Assembly: GCA_905160935.1 (NCBI GenBank)
Contig: CAJHZI010000884.1
Span: 801,001 to 865,000 of the forward strand
DNA from: Enchytraeus crypticus
Taxonomy: Eukaryota; Annelida; Clitellata; Enchytraeida; Enchytraeidae
Reading direction: 5' to 3'
Length of the DNA stretch: 64,000 nucleotides
Shown here: positions 25,905 to 50,010 of the stretch, piece by piece
How the letters are laid out: the number at the start of each line of letters is the position of its first letter
How positions within the stretch are numbered: the first letter of the stretch is position 1
Translations under genes and position numbers: made by a program
The notes under the pieces: model-generated
What the model was told of the DNA's origin: nothing
The model's database searches: none
The model's input: only the letters and a program-made list of their open reading frames with translations

Positions 25905-25998
25905 CTGTGCTCAAGTGGAGTGGGTTGCGCTTTGACTGACTTGGGATTTGACTCAGGCCACTTGCCTTCGAGTCGAACACTCTAACCGATATGCCATA
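25905..25998 (-). repeat. SINE-C copy (reverse)
   Basis: Minus strand: GATATGGCATATCGGTTAGA (A-box), GTGTTCGACTCGAAGGCAAG, GGCCTGAGTCAAATCCCAAG (B-box), TCAGTCAAAGCG. Confidence 0.65.
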
Positions 25999-26096
25999 TC
26001 TTATCCACCTTTATTAAGTAATATTTTGAATTTAAAATAAAATCTAAAATCTATATTGTAAATGCTAGAATTACTATAATAAATTTAATCTTAGAT

Positions 26097-26455
26097 ATTA
26101 GGAAACTGGAGGCGTTGGAAATGTGGATTTGGAGAAGAATGGAGAGGATTAGCTGGACTCAAAAGGTTACAAATGAGGAAGTTCTGGAGTTAGTACAGAT
26201 AGACAGCTGATAAATATATTAATAAATAAGAAGAGTTGGATAGGACACATCCAAAGGGGGTAAGGTCTAAAATAGAGGTCATAGAAGGTAGAATGGAAGG
26301 GAAAAGAGGCAGGGGTAGGCCGAGATTAGGTATGTTAGATGATTTAAAGACCCACGCATATGTGGAAATGAAGAGGAAGGCGGAAGACAAAGAAGAGTGG
26401 AGGTGTTATATACCATGGACCTGCCAGTAGGCAGCGCACTAAGATATAGAGAAAT
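26097..26455 (+). mobile_element. LINE-1-type 3' end, longest copy in the window
   Basis: Frame 1 reads KLEALEMWIWRRMERISWTQ + KVTNEEVLELVQIDS, then two stops (26210-26215). A later frame reads KSWIGHIQRG, EVIEGRMEGKRGRGRPRLGM, LDDLKTHAYVEMKRKAEDKE and EWRCYIPWTCQ. MWIWRRM…ISWT…TNEEVL and GRMEGKRGRGRPR are hallmarks of the region after the reverse transcriptase in non-LTR elements. The stops show a dead, 5'-truncated copy. The clade cannot be fixed without the RT core. Confidence 0.88.
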
Positions 26456-26599
26456 ATAATCTTTAAAATTCAGTGCTTCAGATTTTTAGTTCAGACCATC
26501 GAACCATCTATATATTATGAGCTTCGGAGCCTGACATTAGACATTCAAACCTGGTCTTTAAAACTTTAGGAAAATACTCAAAACTCTAAGTAGCAGGTA

Positions 26600-26912
26600 G
26601 TGCATCTTAGCTTAACGTTACAATCACTAAATTCCACAGTTAGTTGTCGCCGTTCAGCTTCCATGTCTCGACGTCAGAGGAGGCTGAATAACTAGAGAAA
26701 GCCGAGGATATTTAGATTCATTAGGGCCTGAATGCCGGGTCGTCAGCCCATGGGATGAGCGCTTTGTTAGCCTCATCCTTCCCTTCATTAGTGTTAACTC
26801 GCCCGTAAAATGGATGCAGTCGTTTAAGCGAGGCGCACTCACTCGGTGCAGGCGTCTCAAAGAACACTTCATTCGTGAGAGGTGGCACGACTGAAGCGAT
26901 GGTTGAGTCCAT
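26600..26912. promoter_or_regulatory. Candidate cis-regulatory island
   Basis: High-complexity, GC-richer unique sequence (CGGGTCGTCAGCCCATGGGA; CGAGGCGCACTCACTCGGTG) flanked by AT repeats. The minus frame 26721-26912 has no known motif. Conservation is not testable here. Confidence 0.25.
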
Positions 26913-26918
26913 GGACTG

Positions 26919-26919
<1 letters not shown>

Positions 26920-26978
<59 letters not shown>

Positions 26979-27070
26979 TTATCATATATATCTCTTATTG
27001 CACTGCCTACAGGGTCCATATATATAACGCCACTTCTTCTCGTCTCTGCCTTCCTCTCTTCATTCCATGG

Positions 27071-27137
<67 letters not shown>

Positions 27138-27145
27138 TATATATA
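26920..27145. repeat. (TA)n tracts flanking a LINE-1 3' end scrap
   Basis: TA runs at 26920-26977 and 27068-27140 flank TCTCTTATTGCACTGCCTAC and GTCTCTGCCTTCCTCTCTTC (about 26988-27070). The latter is a minus-strand LINE-1 end in which TATATAAC has been expanded. Confidence 0.8.
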
Positions 27146-27539
27146 GGTCTATACTTATCGTATATATTTAGCAATCCATGGTTGAGTCTATCCTGGGTTT
27201 ATGAGGTAATTATCTGATGTAATCAGGACATTTTCTCTATTTGCAGACCTATTTTCATTTCGCGATGTTACAATAAATAAAGTCAGACTAATACAGAACT
27301 GCACATGTTCGAAAGTTAAAACTAAGAGAGATGTGACCTCTGAAGAAAGCAATCTAAGAAATAGCTTAACTGGATATATGGTCCTTGGGACCGATGTACC
27401 TGGAGCAACTGTCAGCATCCATCTGGCACGTGTTTCGAGTCCTGAAAGAACTACAAAAAGCAAATAATTCTTGATACAGTGAAAGAGTAGATTCATCTGC
27501 ACTGTAGCTGAGGCTTCGCGGTTATTTTGTTATCTTTAA

Positions 27540-27690
27540 TTCCCTTTACTTTGGACTGATTTTCTGAATTTTTGAATTTGCACCGTTTTCGGATCTTCCT
27601 TTTGCTAGCCAGCTTGATCTTGTCTCAATAGTATTCGATTTTTTCATTGATGACTGTAGCACTCTAATTGTTGTTATGTTATGTTATCAT
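27540..27690 (+). mobile_element. LINE-2 3' tail (CR1/L2-like)
   Basis: GGACTGATTTTCTGAATTTT, GCACCGTTTTCGGATCTTC, TTGATCTTGTCTCAATAGTA, GATGACTGTAGCACTCTAAT, GTTGTTATG. Truncated copy. Confidence 0.75.
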
Positions 27691-28003
27691 GTTATGGAGC
27701 AGAACAGTTTTTATACAATAAAGGCAATGACATCTTCGTCGTTCACTATGGTTCTGTTAATCCGAGTGTTAATCCAGAGAACTCCGATATAGAGTGGAGT
27801 CAGTCCACTGACTGGTATAATAAGGTTAAACTTTTATTAGGGGGCCACTGCCACACGTCCTTCAGTTGAGTCCATATTGTTACGTATCCGGAACATACGT
27901 ACTTCCGAACGGCGACGCTTAAGTCTCACTCTATTATTGTCCGTTAGGCGATATAAAGAAACCCGTACGTCCAGTCCCTGGGGATCATATAGATAATAGT
28001 AAT
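27691..28003. other. Unique flank upstream of the satellite array
   Basis: Holds a 62-codon frame (27681-27869) with no recognised motif. The rest is unique. Confidence 0.35.
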
Positions 28004-31000
28004 ACATTGTGAGCTAATCACTCCACTCTACTCCATGTAAACCACGAGACATTGTGAGCTAATCACTCCACTCTACTCCATGTAAACCACGAGGCATTGT
28101 GAGCTAATCACTCCACTCTACTCCATGTAAACCACGAGACATTGTGAGCTAATCACTCCACTCTACTCCATGTAAACCACGAGACATTGTGAGCTAATCA
28201 CTCCACTCTACTCCATGTAAACCACGAGACATTGTGAGCTAATCACTCCACTCTACTCCATGTAAACCACGAGACATTGTGAGCTAATCACTCCACTCTA
28301 CTCCATGTAAACCACGAGGCATTGTGAGCTAATCACTCCACTCTACTCCATGTAAACCACGAGGCATTGTGAGCTAATCACTCCACTCTACTCCATGTAA
28401 ACCACGAGACATTGTGAGCTAATCACTCCACTCTACTCCATGTAAACCACGAGACATTGTGAGCTAATCACTCCATCTACTCCATGTAAACCACGAGGCA
28501 TTGTGAGCTAATCACTCCACTCTACTCCATGTAAACCACGAGACATTGTGAGCTAATCACTCCACTCTACTCCATGTAAACAAGAGACATTGTGAGCTAT
28601 CACTCCACATACCCATGTAAACCACGAGCATGTGAGCTAATAACTCACTATACTCCATGTAAACACGAGACATTGTGAGCTAATCACTCCACTCTACTCC
28701 ATGTAAACCACGAGACATGTGAGCTAATCACTCCACTTACTCAATTGAACCACGAGACATTGGGAGCTAATCCAATCCACTCTAATCCATGTAAACCACG
28801 AGACATTGTGAGTAATCACTCCCACTCTACTCCATGTAAACCACGAGACATGTGAGCTAATCACTCCACTCATCCATGTAAACCACGAGACCTTGTGAGC
28901 TAATCACTCCACTCACTCCATGTAAACCACGAGGGCATTGTGAGGCATTCTCTCGTCCTCTAACCCTACTCTAATACTACTATAATCTCACACCCCTCCA
29001 CTCTACTCCATGTAAACCACGAGACATTGTGAGCTAATCACTCCACTCTACTCCATGTAAACCACGAGACATTGTGAGCTAATCACTCCACTCTACTCCA
29101 TGTAAACCACGAGACATTGTGAGCTAATCACTCCACTCTACTCCATGTAAACCACGAGACATTGTGAGCTAATCACTCCACTCTACTCCATGTAAACCAC
29201 GAGACATTGTGAGCTAATCACTCCACTCTACTCCATGTAAACCACGAGACATTGTGAGCTAATCACTCCACTCTACTCCATGTAAACCACGAGACATTGT
29301 GAGCTAATCACTCCACTCTACTCCATGTAAACCACGAGACATTGTGAGCTAATCACTCCACTCTACTCCATGTAAACCACGAGACATTGTGAGCTAATCA
29401 CTCCACTCTACTCCATGTAAACCACGAGACATTGTGAGCTAATCACTCCACTCTACTCCATGTAAACCACGAGACATTGTGAGCTAATCACTCCACTCTA
29501 CTCCATGTAAACCACGAGACATTGTGAGCTAATCACTCCACTCTACTCCATGTAAACCACGAGACATTGTGAGCTAATCACTCCACTCTACTCCATGTAA
29601 ACCACGAGACATTGTGAGCTAATCACTCCACTCTACTCCATGTAAACCACGAGACATTGTGAGCTAATCACTCCACTCTACTCCATGTAAACCACGAGAC
29701 ATTGTGAGCTAATCACTCCACTCTACTCCAAGTAAACCACGAGGCATTGTGAGCTAATCACTCCACTCTACTCCATGTAAACCACGAGGCATTGTGAGCT
29801 AATCACTCCACTCTACTCCATGTAAACCACGAGACATTGTGAGCTAATCACTCCACTCTCTACTCCATGTAAACCACGAGACATTGTGAGCTAATCACTC
29901 CACTCTACTCCATGTAAACCACGAGACATTGTGAGCTAATCACTCCACTCTACTCCATGTAAACCACGAGACATTGTGAGCTAATCACTCCACTCTACTC
30001 CATGTAAACCACGAGACATTGTGAGCTAATCACTCCACTCTACTCCATGTAAACCACGAGACATTGTGAGCTAATCACTCCACTCTACTCCATGTAAACC
30101 ACGAGACATTGTGAGCTAATCACTCCACTCTACTCCATGTAAACCACGAGACATTGTGAGCTAATCACTCCACTCTACTCCATGTAAACCACGAGGCATT
30201 GTGAGCTAATCACTCCACTCTACTCCATGTAAACCACGAGACATTGTGAGCTAATCACTCCACTCTACTCCATGTAAACCACGAGACATTGTGAGCTAAT
30301 CACTCCACTCTACTCCATGTAAACCACGAGACATTGTGAGCTAATCACTCCACTCTACTCCATGTAAACCACGAGACATTGTGAGCTAATCACTCCACTC
30401 TACTCCATGTAAACCACGAGGCATTGTGAGCTAATCACTCCACTCTACTCCATGTAAACCACGAGACATTGTGAGCTAATCACTCCACTCTACTCCATGT
30501 AAACCACGAGGCATTGTGAGCTAATCACTCCACTCTACTCCATGTAAACCACGAGACATTGTGAGCTAATCACTCCACTCTACTCCATGTAAACCACGAG
30601 ACATTGTGAGCTAATCACTCCACTCTACTCCATGTAAACCACGAGGCATTGTGAGCTAATCACTCCACTCTACTCCATGTAAACCACGAGACATTGTGAG
30701 CTAATCACTCCACTCTACTCCATGTAAACCACGAGGCATTGTGAGCTAATCACTCCACTCTACTCCATGTAAACCACGAGACATTGTGAGCTAATCACTC
30801 CACTCTACTCCATGTAAACCACGAGACATTGTGAGCTAATCACTCCACTCTACTCCATGTAAACCACGAGACATTGTGAGCTAATCACTCCACTCTACTC
30901 CATGTAAACCACGAGACATTGTGAGCTAATCACTCCACTCTACTCCATGTAAACCACGAGACATTGTGAGCTAATCACTCCACTCTACTCCATGTAAACC

Positions 31001-31645
31001 ACGAGACATTGTGAGCTAATCACTCCACTCTACTCCATGTAAACCACGAGACATTGTGAGCTAATCACTCCACTCTACTCCATGTAAACCACGAGACATT
31101 GTGAGCTAATCACTCCACTCTACTCCATGTAAACCACGAGACATTGTGAGCTAATCACTCTAATCACTCTACTCCATGTAAACCACGAGACATTGTGAGC
31201 TAATCACTCCACTCTACTCCATGTAAACCACGAGACATTGTGAGCTAATCACTCCACTCTACTCCATGTAAACCACGAGACATTGTGAGCTAATCACTCC
31301 ACTCTACTCCATGTAAACCACGAGGCATTGTGAGCTAATCACTCCACTCTACTCCATGTAAACCACGAGGCATTGTGAGCTAATCACTCCACTCTACTCC
31401 ATGTAAACCACGAGGCATTGTGAGCTAATCACTCCACTCTACTCCATGTAAACCACGAGACATTGTGAGCTAATCACTCCACTCTACTCCAATGTAAACC
31501 ACGAGGCATTGTGAGCTAATCACTCCACTCTACTCCATGTAAACCACGAGGCATTGTGAGCTAATCACTCCACTCTACTCCATGTAAACCACGAGGCATT
31601 GTGAGCTAATCACTCCACTCTACTCCATGTAAACCATGAGGCATT
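28004..31645. repeat. 45-bp satellite array, about 80 copies
   Basis: The unit is ACATTGTGAGCTAATCACTC + CACTCTACTCCATGTAAACC + ACGAG, repeated head to tail. Two common alleles differ at one base (GAGACATT or GAGGCATT). The array is near-identical except at 28570-28990. Small length variants are ACTCTCTACTCC near 29857 and TAATCACTCTAATCACTCT near 31160. Stops recur in every frame, so it is not coding. There are no spacers, so it is not CRISPR-like. It lies between the intergenic region and the HSPA9 5' flank. Confidence 0.98.
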
Positions 31646-33290
31646 TTTAAAGCTAACAGTTGCAGTGAATATAGCCAGTATATTTAATTTTTACACATGA
31701 AATTATTAATTACTATCTCGACGTGTCTGCTCATATCACAACCAATTTTCAAAGATTTCAATTTTCAATATGTTTGTTTCAGTATTTCTATTTAGTATAT
31801 CAACTTCTTTATTGGTCAATACTTAACAGGAAGAATAGTAACAGAACAACTTAAACATAAAAGAAGGATAAAATATAAACCACCTCCAATTACACAGAGT
31901 TACAGTTAGCGTAACCGGATCAAAATTCTAAATTCATACATTCTATTACGGAGCATAGGCCTACATCTACTTCCTTATCCGTCATCATCGGATTGGAGGA
32001 AAATAGAAAACAAACAAAACAAAAATTCAATAAAATAATAGCAAAACAAAAAGTCATCATTGCACATAAGAATAGGCAAATCAACATTATAATTGAAAAT
32101 ATATTTATTATATTAAATATAAATATATTTATTAAATATAAATATATAAATAAATATATTTAAGAGTTTATATGTATATTTAAAATATATTTATATGAGC
32201 AAACTGCCAAAATCTAATGAAGTTTATATGGTATTTGTAATAGTGATGCAATCAGAAAGAAAAATTGGCAACACTTGCGTTAGATTGTTATGTTTTTCTT
32301 ACATTGGTAACACATTTAAGAGTTCTAAATCCGATAGCCGAATTTTCAAGCATTTAATAAACAGTAGGTTAAGATTTGTTATGTTATCATTATCAATACA
32401 TGGTTTAAATGTTTGTAATTTCGCTGGTGTAATTCTATACTATTTTCAATGCACTGTTCTAAAGTTTCTCTGATATTCATGTCAAATTAAAATTAATTTT
32501 TTTTAAACTTAGTTAAAGTTTTGTATCGAATTGATTACTGGCAAGCTATTGCATTAGTTTGATATTTATTTAGTTAAATTTCATTAATGGAACGTGAAAT
32601 TAGATGTGAGGGATCCGTATATTTTAATTATCGCGCTAAAGGGTGATAAATTGTTTTTGATAAATGAAATATCCTTCAATTTGGAGGCACAGAGTTCTCT
32701 ATGTTGACTTCGGGTTTAGAATATTTATATATGCCCTTGAGATGAAGCCGGTGTGTTTAAGGTCAAGGTCTCGTTGAATGCACGTGAGTTGATCAGAGAG
32801 AGGTCAGAATATATTAGTTTGGAAAATTAGGCAGATTAAAGTTAAAAGTTAGGCAGTTAAAGTATAGTAAGAGTAAGGTTAGGCTGTGAATAATTAGAAG
32901 CACATGTTTAGCTATTCGTTTATTTTTTATTGTCTTTTTTAAATATATCTAATCTTAACACAAACTATACATATTAAATTTTTACTGTTGGCTAAGATTT
33001 TATTGACTGAATTATTAGGCAGAAAATAAATAATCTAATGGCTGGGGAATGGAATTATTGATTGTTCCGTTAGTTTTAATAACAACTTCTTTATTTTGTT
33101 GCGTTCTACGATATGGATTTTCTTTCTTTGATTCTTATTACTTTACTTGATGATCTAATTATTAATTATTTTGCCTTGGTAGATTATCTTAGATACATCT
33201 AATTGTTATTATTTATTATTTTATAATTTTGATTGAAATATGTAATAATTGATCTACCTTAGCCTAACTTTAAGTTTCATTTCTTTCCAG
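31646..33290. other. AT-rich flank upstream of HSPA9
   Basis: Contains ATAAATATATTTA-type repeats (32095-32200). The frame 32195-32473 has no motif I recognise. A promoter and an untranslated first exon of HSPA9 probably lie here, but I could not place them. No TATA or heat-shock element was recognised close to the start codon. Confidence 0.4.
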
Positions 33291-33291
33291 A
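33282..33291 (+). promoter_or_regulatory. Candidate 5' UTR splice acceptor of HSPA9
   Basis: GCCTAACTTTAAGTTTCATT + TCTTTCCAG|ATT has a branch-point-like CTAAC and a pyrimidine tract. This suggests that the first coding exon begins at about 33291 and that an upstream non-coding exon exists. Inference from motif only. Confidence 0.4.
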
Positions 33292-33336
33292 TTAATACCT
33301 TTCAATCTAATTAAGTTTATAGAATAAAACATAAAG

Positions 33337-45554
<12,218 letters not shown>

Positions 45555-46075
45555 GACGTTATATAGGACATGAGGTCGTTAGGCTATTATCACTGCATTG
45601 AACTGAATCAACGTGTGGGTGTGGTCTATGGAGTGAAATCTGCTGAATTAAAATAAAAGAGGAGAAAAGATAATATGTACTTTGAATGCGCAAAGAATCC
45701 AAGAGCGTGTTGGATTTAAAGTTTGGATTAAAAATTTAATATTTAAATTTTGGATTAAAAGATCTTATATCATACTTGTGGTTATATTACGTTGGGTTAT
45801 TCAAAATGACTTTGTTAAGAATTAACAGCTATAGGAACTGCAATTGACAATACTGTATTGCACTTGTAGATTTTGGAGGGTGACAAAAAGTTACAATTTA
45901 CTCTGAATAGATTTGATTGCAGATTTTGCTCCGATGCCTCTGTTGTAGAGAATGATAGAATAATGCAGAACTGTGTAAATAGTGACTTTTGTTTTGTACG
46001 TCGTAGTGTCTGTACGTTCCAACTGCGAATAGTGTAAATTATATGAGTTGAATAAATAGTATCATGTCAGTACAG
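45555..46075 (+). terminator. HSPA9: HSPA9 3' UTR and polyadenylation signal
   Basis: AATAAA at 46051-46056 (GAGTTGAATAAATAGTATC) followed by GT/TTTTG-rich sequence fits the end of a roughly 500-nt 3' UTR. An earlier AATAAA-like AAAATAAAAGAGG is near 45650. The call is by motif. Confidence 0.55.
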
Positions 46076-46850
46076 TTTTGTTTCTTTCTCGCAACTATGA
46101 TACAGACGTTACAAGCTCTAAAAGTATTGCCAAGTCTTTAATTGTTCAAATTGTCTTATTTTTTTATTAATTATAATTATTAGATGATAATGTTAATGTA
46201 CTGAATTTAAGAATGTATTGTCATGTTATAGAGTACATTAACTTCCAGTTTCTAGTAGTAAACTTTATTATAAAATATAGGCCAGAATAATATGATTTAT
46301 GTCCTAAAATCTTATCAATATATTTGTTTCTGTTGTAACATTTTTATTGGCTGTTAATAAATTCTTTAACGTATAAGTCTTCAAAAATAGATATAAATGA
46401 ACTGATTATTAAGACTTGACAATTCTTTGCAAATGTTTCTAAAATAACAATTGTTATTTTAGAAATAGCAAGTTTTTATTCACAATTGGCTAAAATTTTG
46501 AAACTCTTTGGTGTATAGTCCCCAGCTTTTACTCATTCGTGTTCAAAAATTATTTTGCTGGTATTTTCCTAAATATAATTCATTGGCTCATAAATTTGCA
46601 ACACTGCAAGCTGTCTACAAGTCCTACAATAAAAACGTGCAGTATTTCATGAGAGACAGTATCAAGATTTCCAGTGTCGTACCGATAATCTATTTGAATA
46701 TTCTCAGAAGAGAGGCATTACCAATTATATGTCTCTTCATTTTAAAAGCAGTCAATTTGTTATTATCTACGTATTTATTATTACCTCACATCGTATAGGG
46801 ACGTTAATTCTTTTCACTTGCTATTCGGTGGACGCTCTTGTTGCAGTTCA
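46076..46850. other. Intergenic, AT-rich, no gene assigned
   Basis: Frame 46508-46798 (96 codons) has hydrophobic runs but no domain I recognise. Not called. Confidence 0.4.
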
Positions 46851-47055
46851 CAGGAGGAGTGTTGATGGGATGTGATTAATGGCGCTGTGAGGATGATTTA
46901 ATTGAAATAGTTTCCTCTCAAGAGCAACGACCAGAAATGCTAATGACTGGTCCACACGTGCTGTTAGATGCCTCAACTCTATTGATCTCTCATCAACACA
47001 GCCTATGCTGAGCCGTTTAACGGCGTGTTTCATCGTCTGACTGTGACATCAGGCA
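46850..47055. promoter_or_regulatory. Candidate cis-regulatory island
   Basis: Unique, balanced composition with GTGATTAATGGCGC, GATTTAATTGAA and GAAATGCTAATGAC. Several TAAT cores. No repeat match. Confidence 0.25.
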
Positions 47056-47089
47056 CGTCTCTGACGCTATAAGACTGAACATGTCTGCT

Positions 47090-47305
47090 AGTGTTCCCAC
47101 CGTGTAGATGTCGGGTTCAAATCCACTGCTTTCTCCGTCACTGACGAACTTTCTAGACAGTAAACTGACGTTGAAAGTGTCTTCTGCCTTTATTCAAGTT
47201 ACTATATGTAAAAAAGCTGGTCAACGTTACAGCTAAAAGCTGGCTAAGGTTAACGTCAGTCAAGCGATGTCAGTGACTGGCGAGCCCAGGATTTGTAGTC
47301 TGATC
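47090..47305. repeat. Two diverged SINE-A copies in opposite directions
   Basis: 47090-47195 (+): GTCGGGTTCAAATCCACTGC, GTAAACTGACGTTGAA. 47215-47305 (-): AAAGCTGGTCAACG and AAGGTTAACGTCAGTC, GCGATGTCAGTGACTGGCGA, GCCCAGGATTTG. Confidence 0.65.
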
Positions 47306-47449
47306 AGTCAAGTGTTTCTGGAGTCGTTATAATGAGGTCTATGATACATGTATAGGAATAGATAGCTGTCTAGAGTGTTCCGAATGGCCGTCTCACCAAT
47401 GGATTTATGTAACATCTTTACGTCCTGTCAGTTACTTTAGCTTGAGCTC

Positions 47450-47510
47450 CCGTCTCTCTCTCGCTCTCTCTTAGTGCACTGCCTATTGGCAGGTTCATTG
47501 TATATAATGA
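47450..47510 (-). mobile_element. LINE-1 3' end scrap with (CT)n
   Basis: TCTCTCTCGCTCTCTCTTAG + TGCACTGCCTATTGGCAGGT + TCATTGTATATAA. Confidence 0.65.
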
Positions 47511-47529
47511 ATCCCGTATCTAAGTCCTG

Positions 47530-47533
47530 GTAT

Positions 47534-47588
<55 letters not shown>

Positions 47589-47692
47589 CTGTAAATCACT
47601 GCATCAATCAGATAAATCAATTAATCAAGCAATCAGTCAATCGATCAATCTATCGATCAATCAATCAATCAATCAAGCTGGTATATATTGCC
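47530..47692. repeat. (TA)n plus TCAA-rich dispersed element
   Basis: After TA (47537-47586), TATTCCTGTAAATCACTGCA + TCAATCAGATAAATCA, AATCAAGCAATCAGTCAATC and a (CAAT)n end. The same roughly 100 bp recurs at 53822-53920. Confidence 0.85.
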
Positions 47693-47699
47693 CATCAGT

Positions 47700-48500
47700 A
47701 TTAAGTAAATAATATCTCTATTATTTGCTTAATACTGATTAATATTTTTCTCTTTATACCAACGAATTACAACATCCGCAGTTACTTCTGGGCTTATTTC
47801 AATACGTCTATTAAGGCATAAGCATTGCCTTGATGCTCCATTGAGCGCTCCTTAAAAGCGTGATCGCAGGCTTCGAATAGGAATACATTCCTTTATCTTG
47901 CCATACCGCGCTAAAGATGCCTAGAGAGAAATGTTGTCTAATTTATGAAATTTGAGATATAATAAATATAAACGAGAATCTCTGGTGGTTTCGTTGTAGT
48001 GCTGGAGACATTTCTAATGTTATTATCTACTTGTGCTCAGTGTTGTCACGGACATCTCATGCCTCACACGTTAAAGGGACAGTTTTTAAATGTCCATAGC
48101 CCATATATTGCGCACATTTTCGCTTACACTCTACTATTGAACTTATATCTTCTTTTTATTTTATTTTATTTCTTTTTATTTTCTTCTTTCTGAACTATTG
48201 ACTTCTATTGAAGTCAGTTAAAGAATTTTCGTTGAAGGTTTGAGTGAATTGAAGTGAAACAGGTTTCCCTTTAGAATTTTCGGCTTTATTAGGACCATTT
48301 GTTAGTTTTATTTAAATGCAAATTTATGTTCTATCAAAATTCCAAGATGTGAAAGTCTGCAGCTCTATAAGGTGCGAGTCTATAGTAGGATACACAACTA
48401 TGAAGTTGTCGCTGGGCTTATTATCTCAACCCTTCCCTTCACCCGACCCTGGTAAGTAAAAAGGCAACCGTTGTTGACAAGAGGCTCGCCCGTGTGTCGT
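47700..48500. other. Intergenic, nothing assigned
   Basis: AT-rich unique sequence, TTTTATTTTATTTC-rich near 48155-48180. Confidence 0.45.
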
Positions 48501-48640
48501 GCTTAATTTGGTATATGTGTCGGGGAATTAGCTGAGCGGCGTGGAGCGTTATGGAGATCTATTAAGCGCTGACTGGTGAAATAATTACCCCATCAGCATA
48601 AGTTCATTATCACTGCAGCCTGATCAGTGGCTTGTTTAGA
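48500..48640. promoter_or_regulatory. Candidate cis-regulatory island
   Basis: Balanced unique sequence (GGGGAATTAGCTGAGCGGCG; GAAATAATTACCCCATCAGC) with TAATTA. No frame or repeat. Confidence 0.22.
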
Positions 48641-48727
48641 AATTGAGGTTAGTTGAGAAAGTGCTCCCCCCAACACCTTGGGGGTTAAAATCTGCGACCT
48701 CATTCATTGGCTTCCTTCTAACCCGCA

Positions 48728-48835
48728 CCGACGATCAGTATGTGCGGGGTTCAAATCCTGGGCTCGCCCGTCACTGACATCGCTTTTTCACGTGAGGAAA
48801 CTGACGTTAACATTAACTTTACTAGCTTTTACATA
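48728..48835 (+). repeat. SINE-A copy, 5' truncated
   Basis: ACGATCAGTATGTGCGGGGT + TCAAATCCTGGGCTCGCCCG, then GTGAGGAAACTGACGTTAAC. Confidence 0.9.
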
Positions 48836-48876
48836 CGTTGAAACTGGCTCAAAACAACATACATCGAAAGTCTCCA

Positions 48877-49092
48877 TAGAGTAGTGGTAACGTCACGAAG
48901 TTTTAAATGACATATCCCGGGGCGAGTTGAAATGTCATGGGTTCGAATCCCAGCCGCGCTGATCTGAGAGTATAATCTCGGCCATTCACTAAACTGGATG
49001 TACGGAAAATGGACTATATTGCCTAACGATTTAAACATGTGGTATTAAAAGTGATGGATATCAACATACTTGATCATTTCACTATAATAATG
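48877..49092 (+). repeat. SINE-B copy
   Basis: AGAGTAGTGGTAACGTCACG (A-box-like), GTCATGGGTTCGAATCCCAG (B-box), GGCCATTCACTAAACTGG, GATTTAAACATGTGGTATTA. Confidence 0.9.
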
Positions 49093-49224
49093 TGAGTTTA
49101 CATCCTGGTGAATTTTCTTAATAGTTCACGGATAAGATTCCTTAGATCTTCAGATCTAGAAAAGACATTGTTTTAACAAACTCTTTGGTTTTCGCCTTAA
49201 TTTTCAATACGTTTTCACTCCTCA

Positions 49225-49390
49225 TTTTCCAGATTGCTGGCGTCACTTTAATAATAATAACAATTAGAGTGCTACAATCATCAATAACAACATCGAGCGC
49301 TATTGAGACAAAACCAAGCCCGCGAGCAAAAAGAAGGTCCAAAAGCGTAGCAAATTCCAAAATCCAGAAAAAATCTTTGTAGGCATACTT
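49225..49390 (-). mobile_element. LINE-2 3' tail (reverse)
   Basis: ATAATAATAACAATTAGAGT + GCTACAATCATC, TATTGAGACAAAACCAAGCC, GAAGGTCCAAAAGCG, ending near CCAGAAAAAATC. Confidence 0.78.
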
Positions 49391-49399
49391 GGCACCTCT

Positions 49400-49710
49400 T
49401 TGCCTGAACCCGTTGAAGTGGCTTAGATCCCATTCGCCCAGATTTCTCGGAACGACTCTGAAGCTAGGCCCACTCGCCGAAATCTCGCCCTAACTGCGCC
49501 CTAAAGATTTCTTTATGTGAATAATTCATCACGTCGTAACTCAGAGCGAAGGATGTTTTACGACCCCTAGCGGTCATATTCGTGACAGTTCAGCCCGGGG
49601 CCGTGACGGCTGCTCATGTAGGGGCCGTAAATTTCCTTTGATATTCCATTAGCCAAGAAGAATTTTAAGAGAAGCGTCCTACATCCGTGGTGCATGAACC
49701 TTAGAAGTTA
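49400..49710. promoter_or_regulatory. Candidate cis-regulatory island
   Basis: GC-richer unique block (CTCGCCGAAATCTCGCCC; GGGGCCGTGACGGCTGCTC) with GTGAATAATTCATCACG, a partial palindrome. No frame. Confidence 0.25.
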
Positions 49711-49934
49711 TACGATATTTCAAGACCATTATTCGTCGGAAATTATTACATGTGTAGTTATATGAAGATATTTGTTTTTAATTATTCTCTACGCTGCTTA
49801 ATTATACAACGGTATAAGCTTTTATATCTAGATGAAATAATGTCTTCTGGTTAGGTTAAGATGAATATTGGAGATTACTTTGGGTTAGAATTAGCATTGA
49901 GAGAGAGAATAGTAGGCAGACGGAAAAATAGAGA

Positions 49935-49960
49935 TTATTTGTGTGTTTGTGTGTGTGTGT

Positions 49961-50001
<41 letters not shown>

Positions 50002-50010
50002 CGAGAGACG
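49935..50010. repeat. (GT)n-(GA)n microsatellite
   Basis: TTTGTGTGTTTGTGTGTGTG followed by GAGAGA and a CGCGCGAGAG end. Confidence 0.95.

Noticed and set aside
28004-31645. CRISPR-like array
   Set aside because: Units are contiguous 45-mers with no variable spacers, and the genome is an intron-bearing eukaryote.
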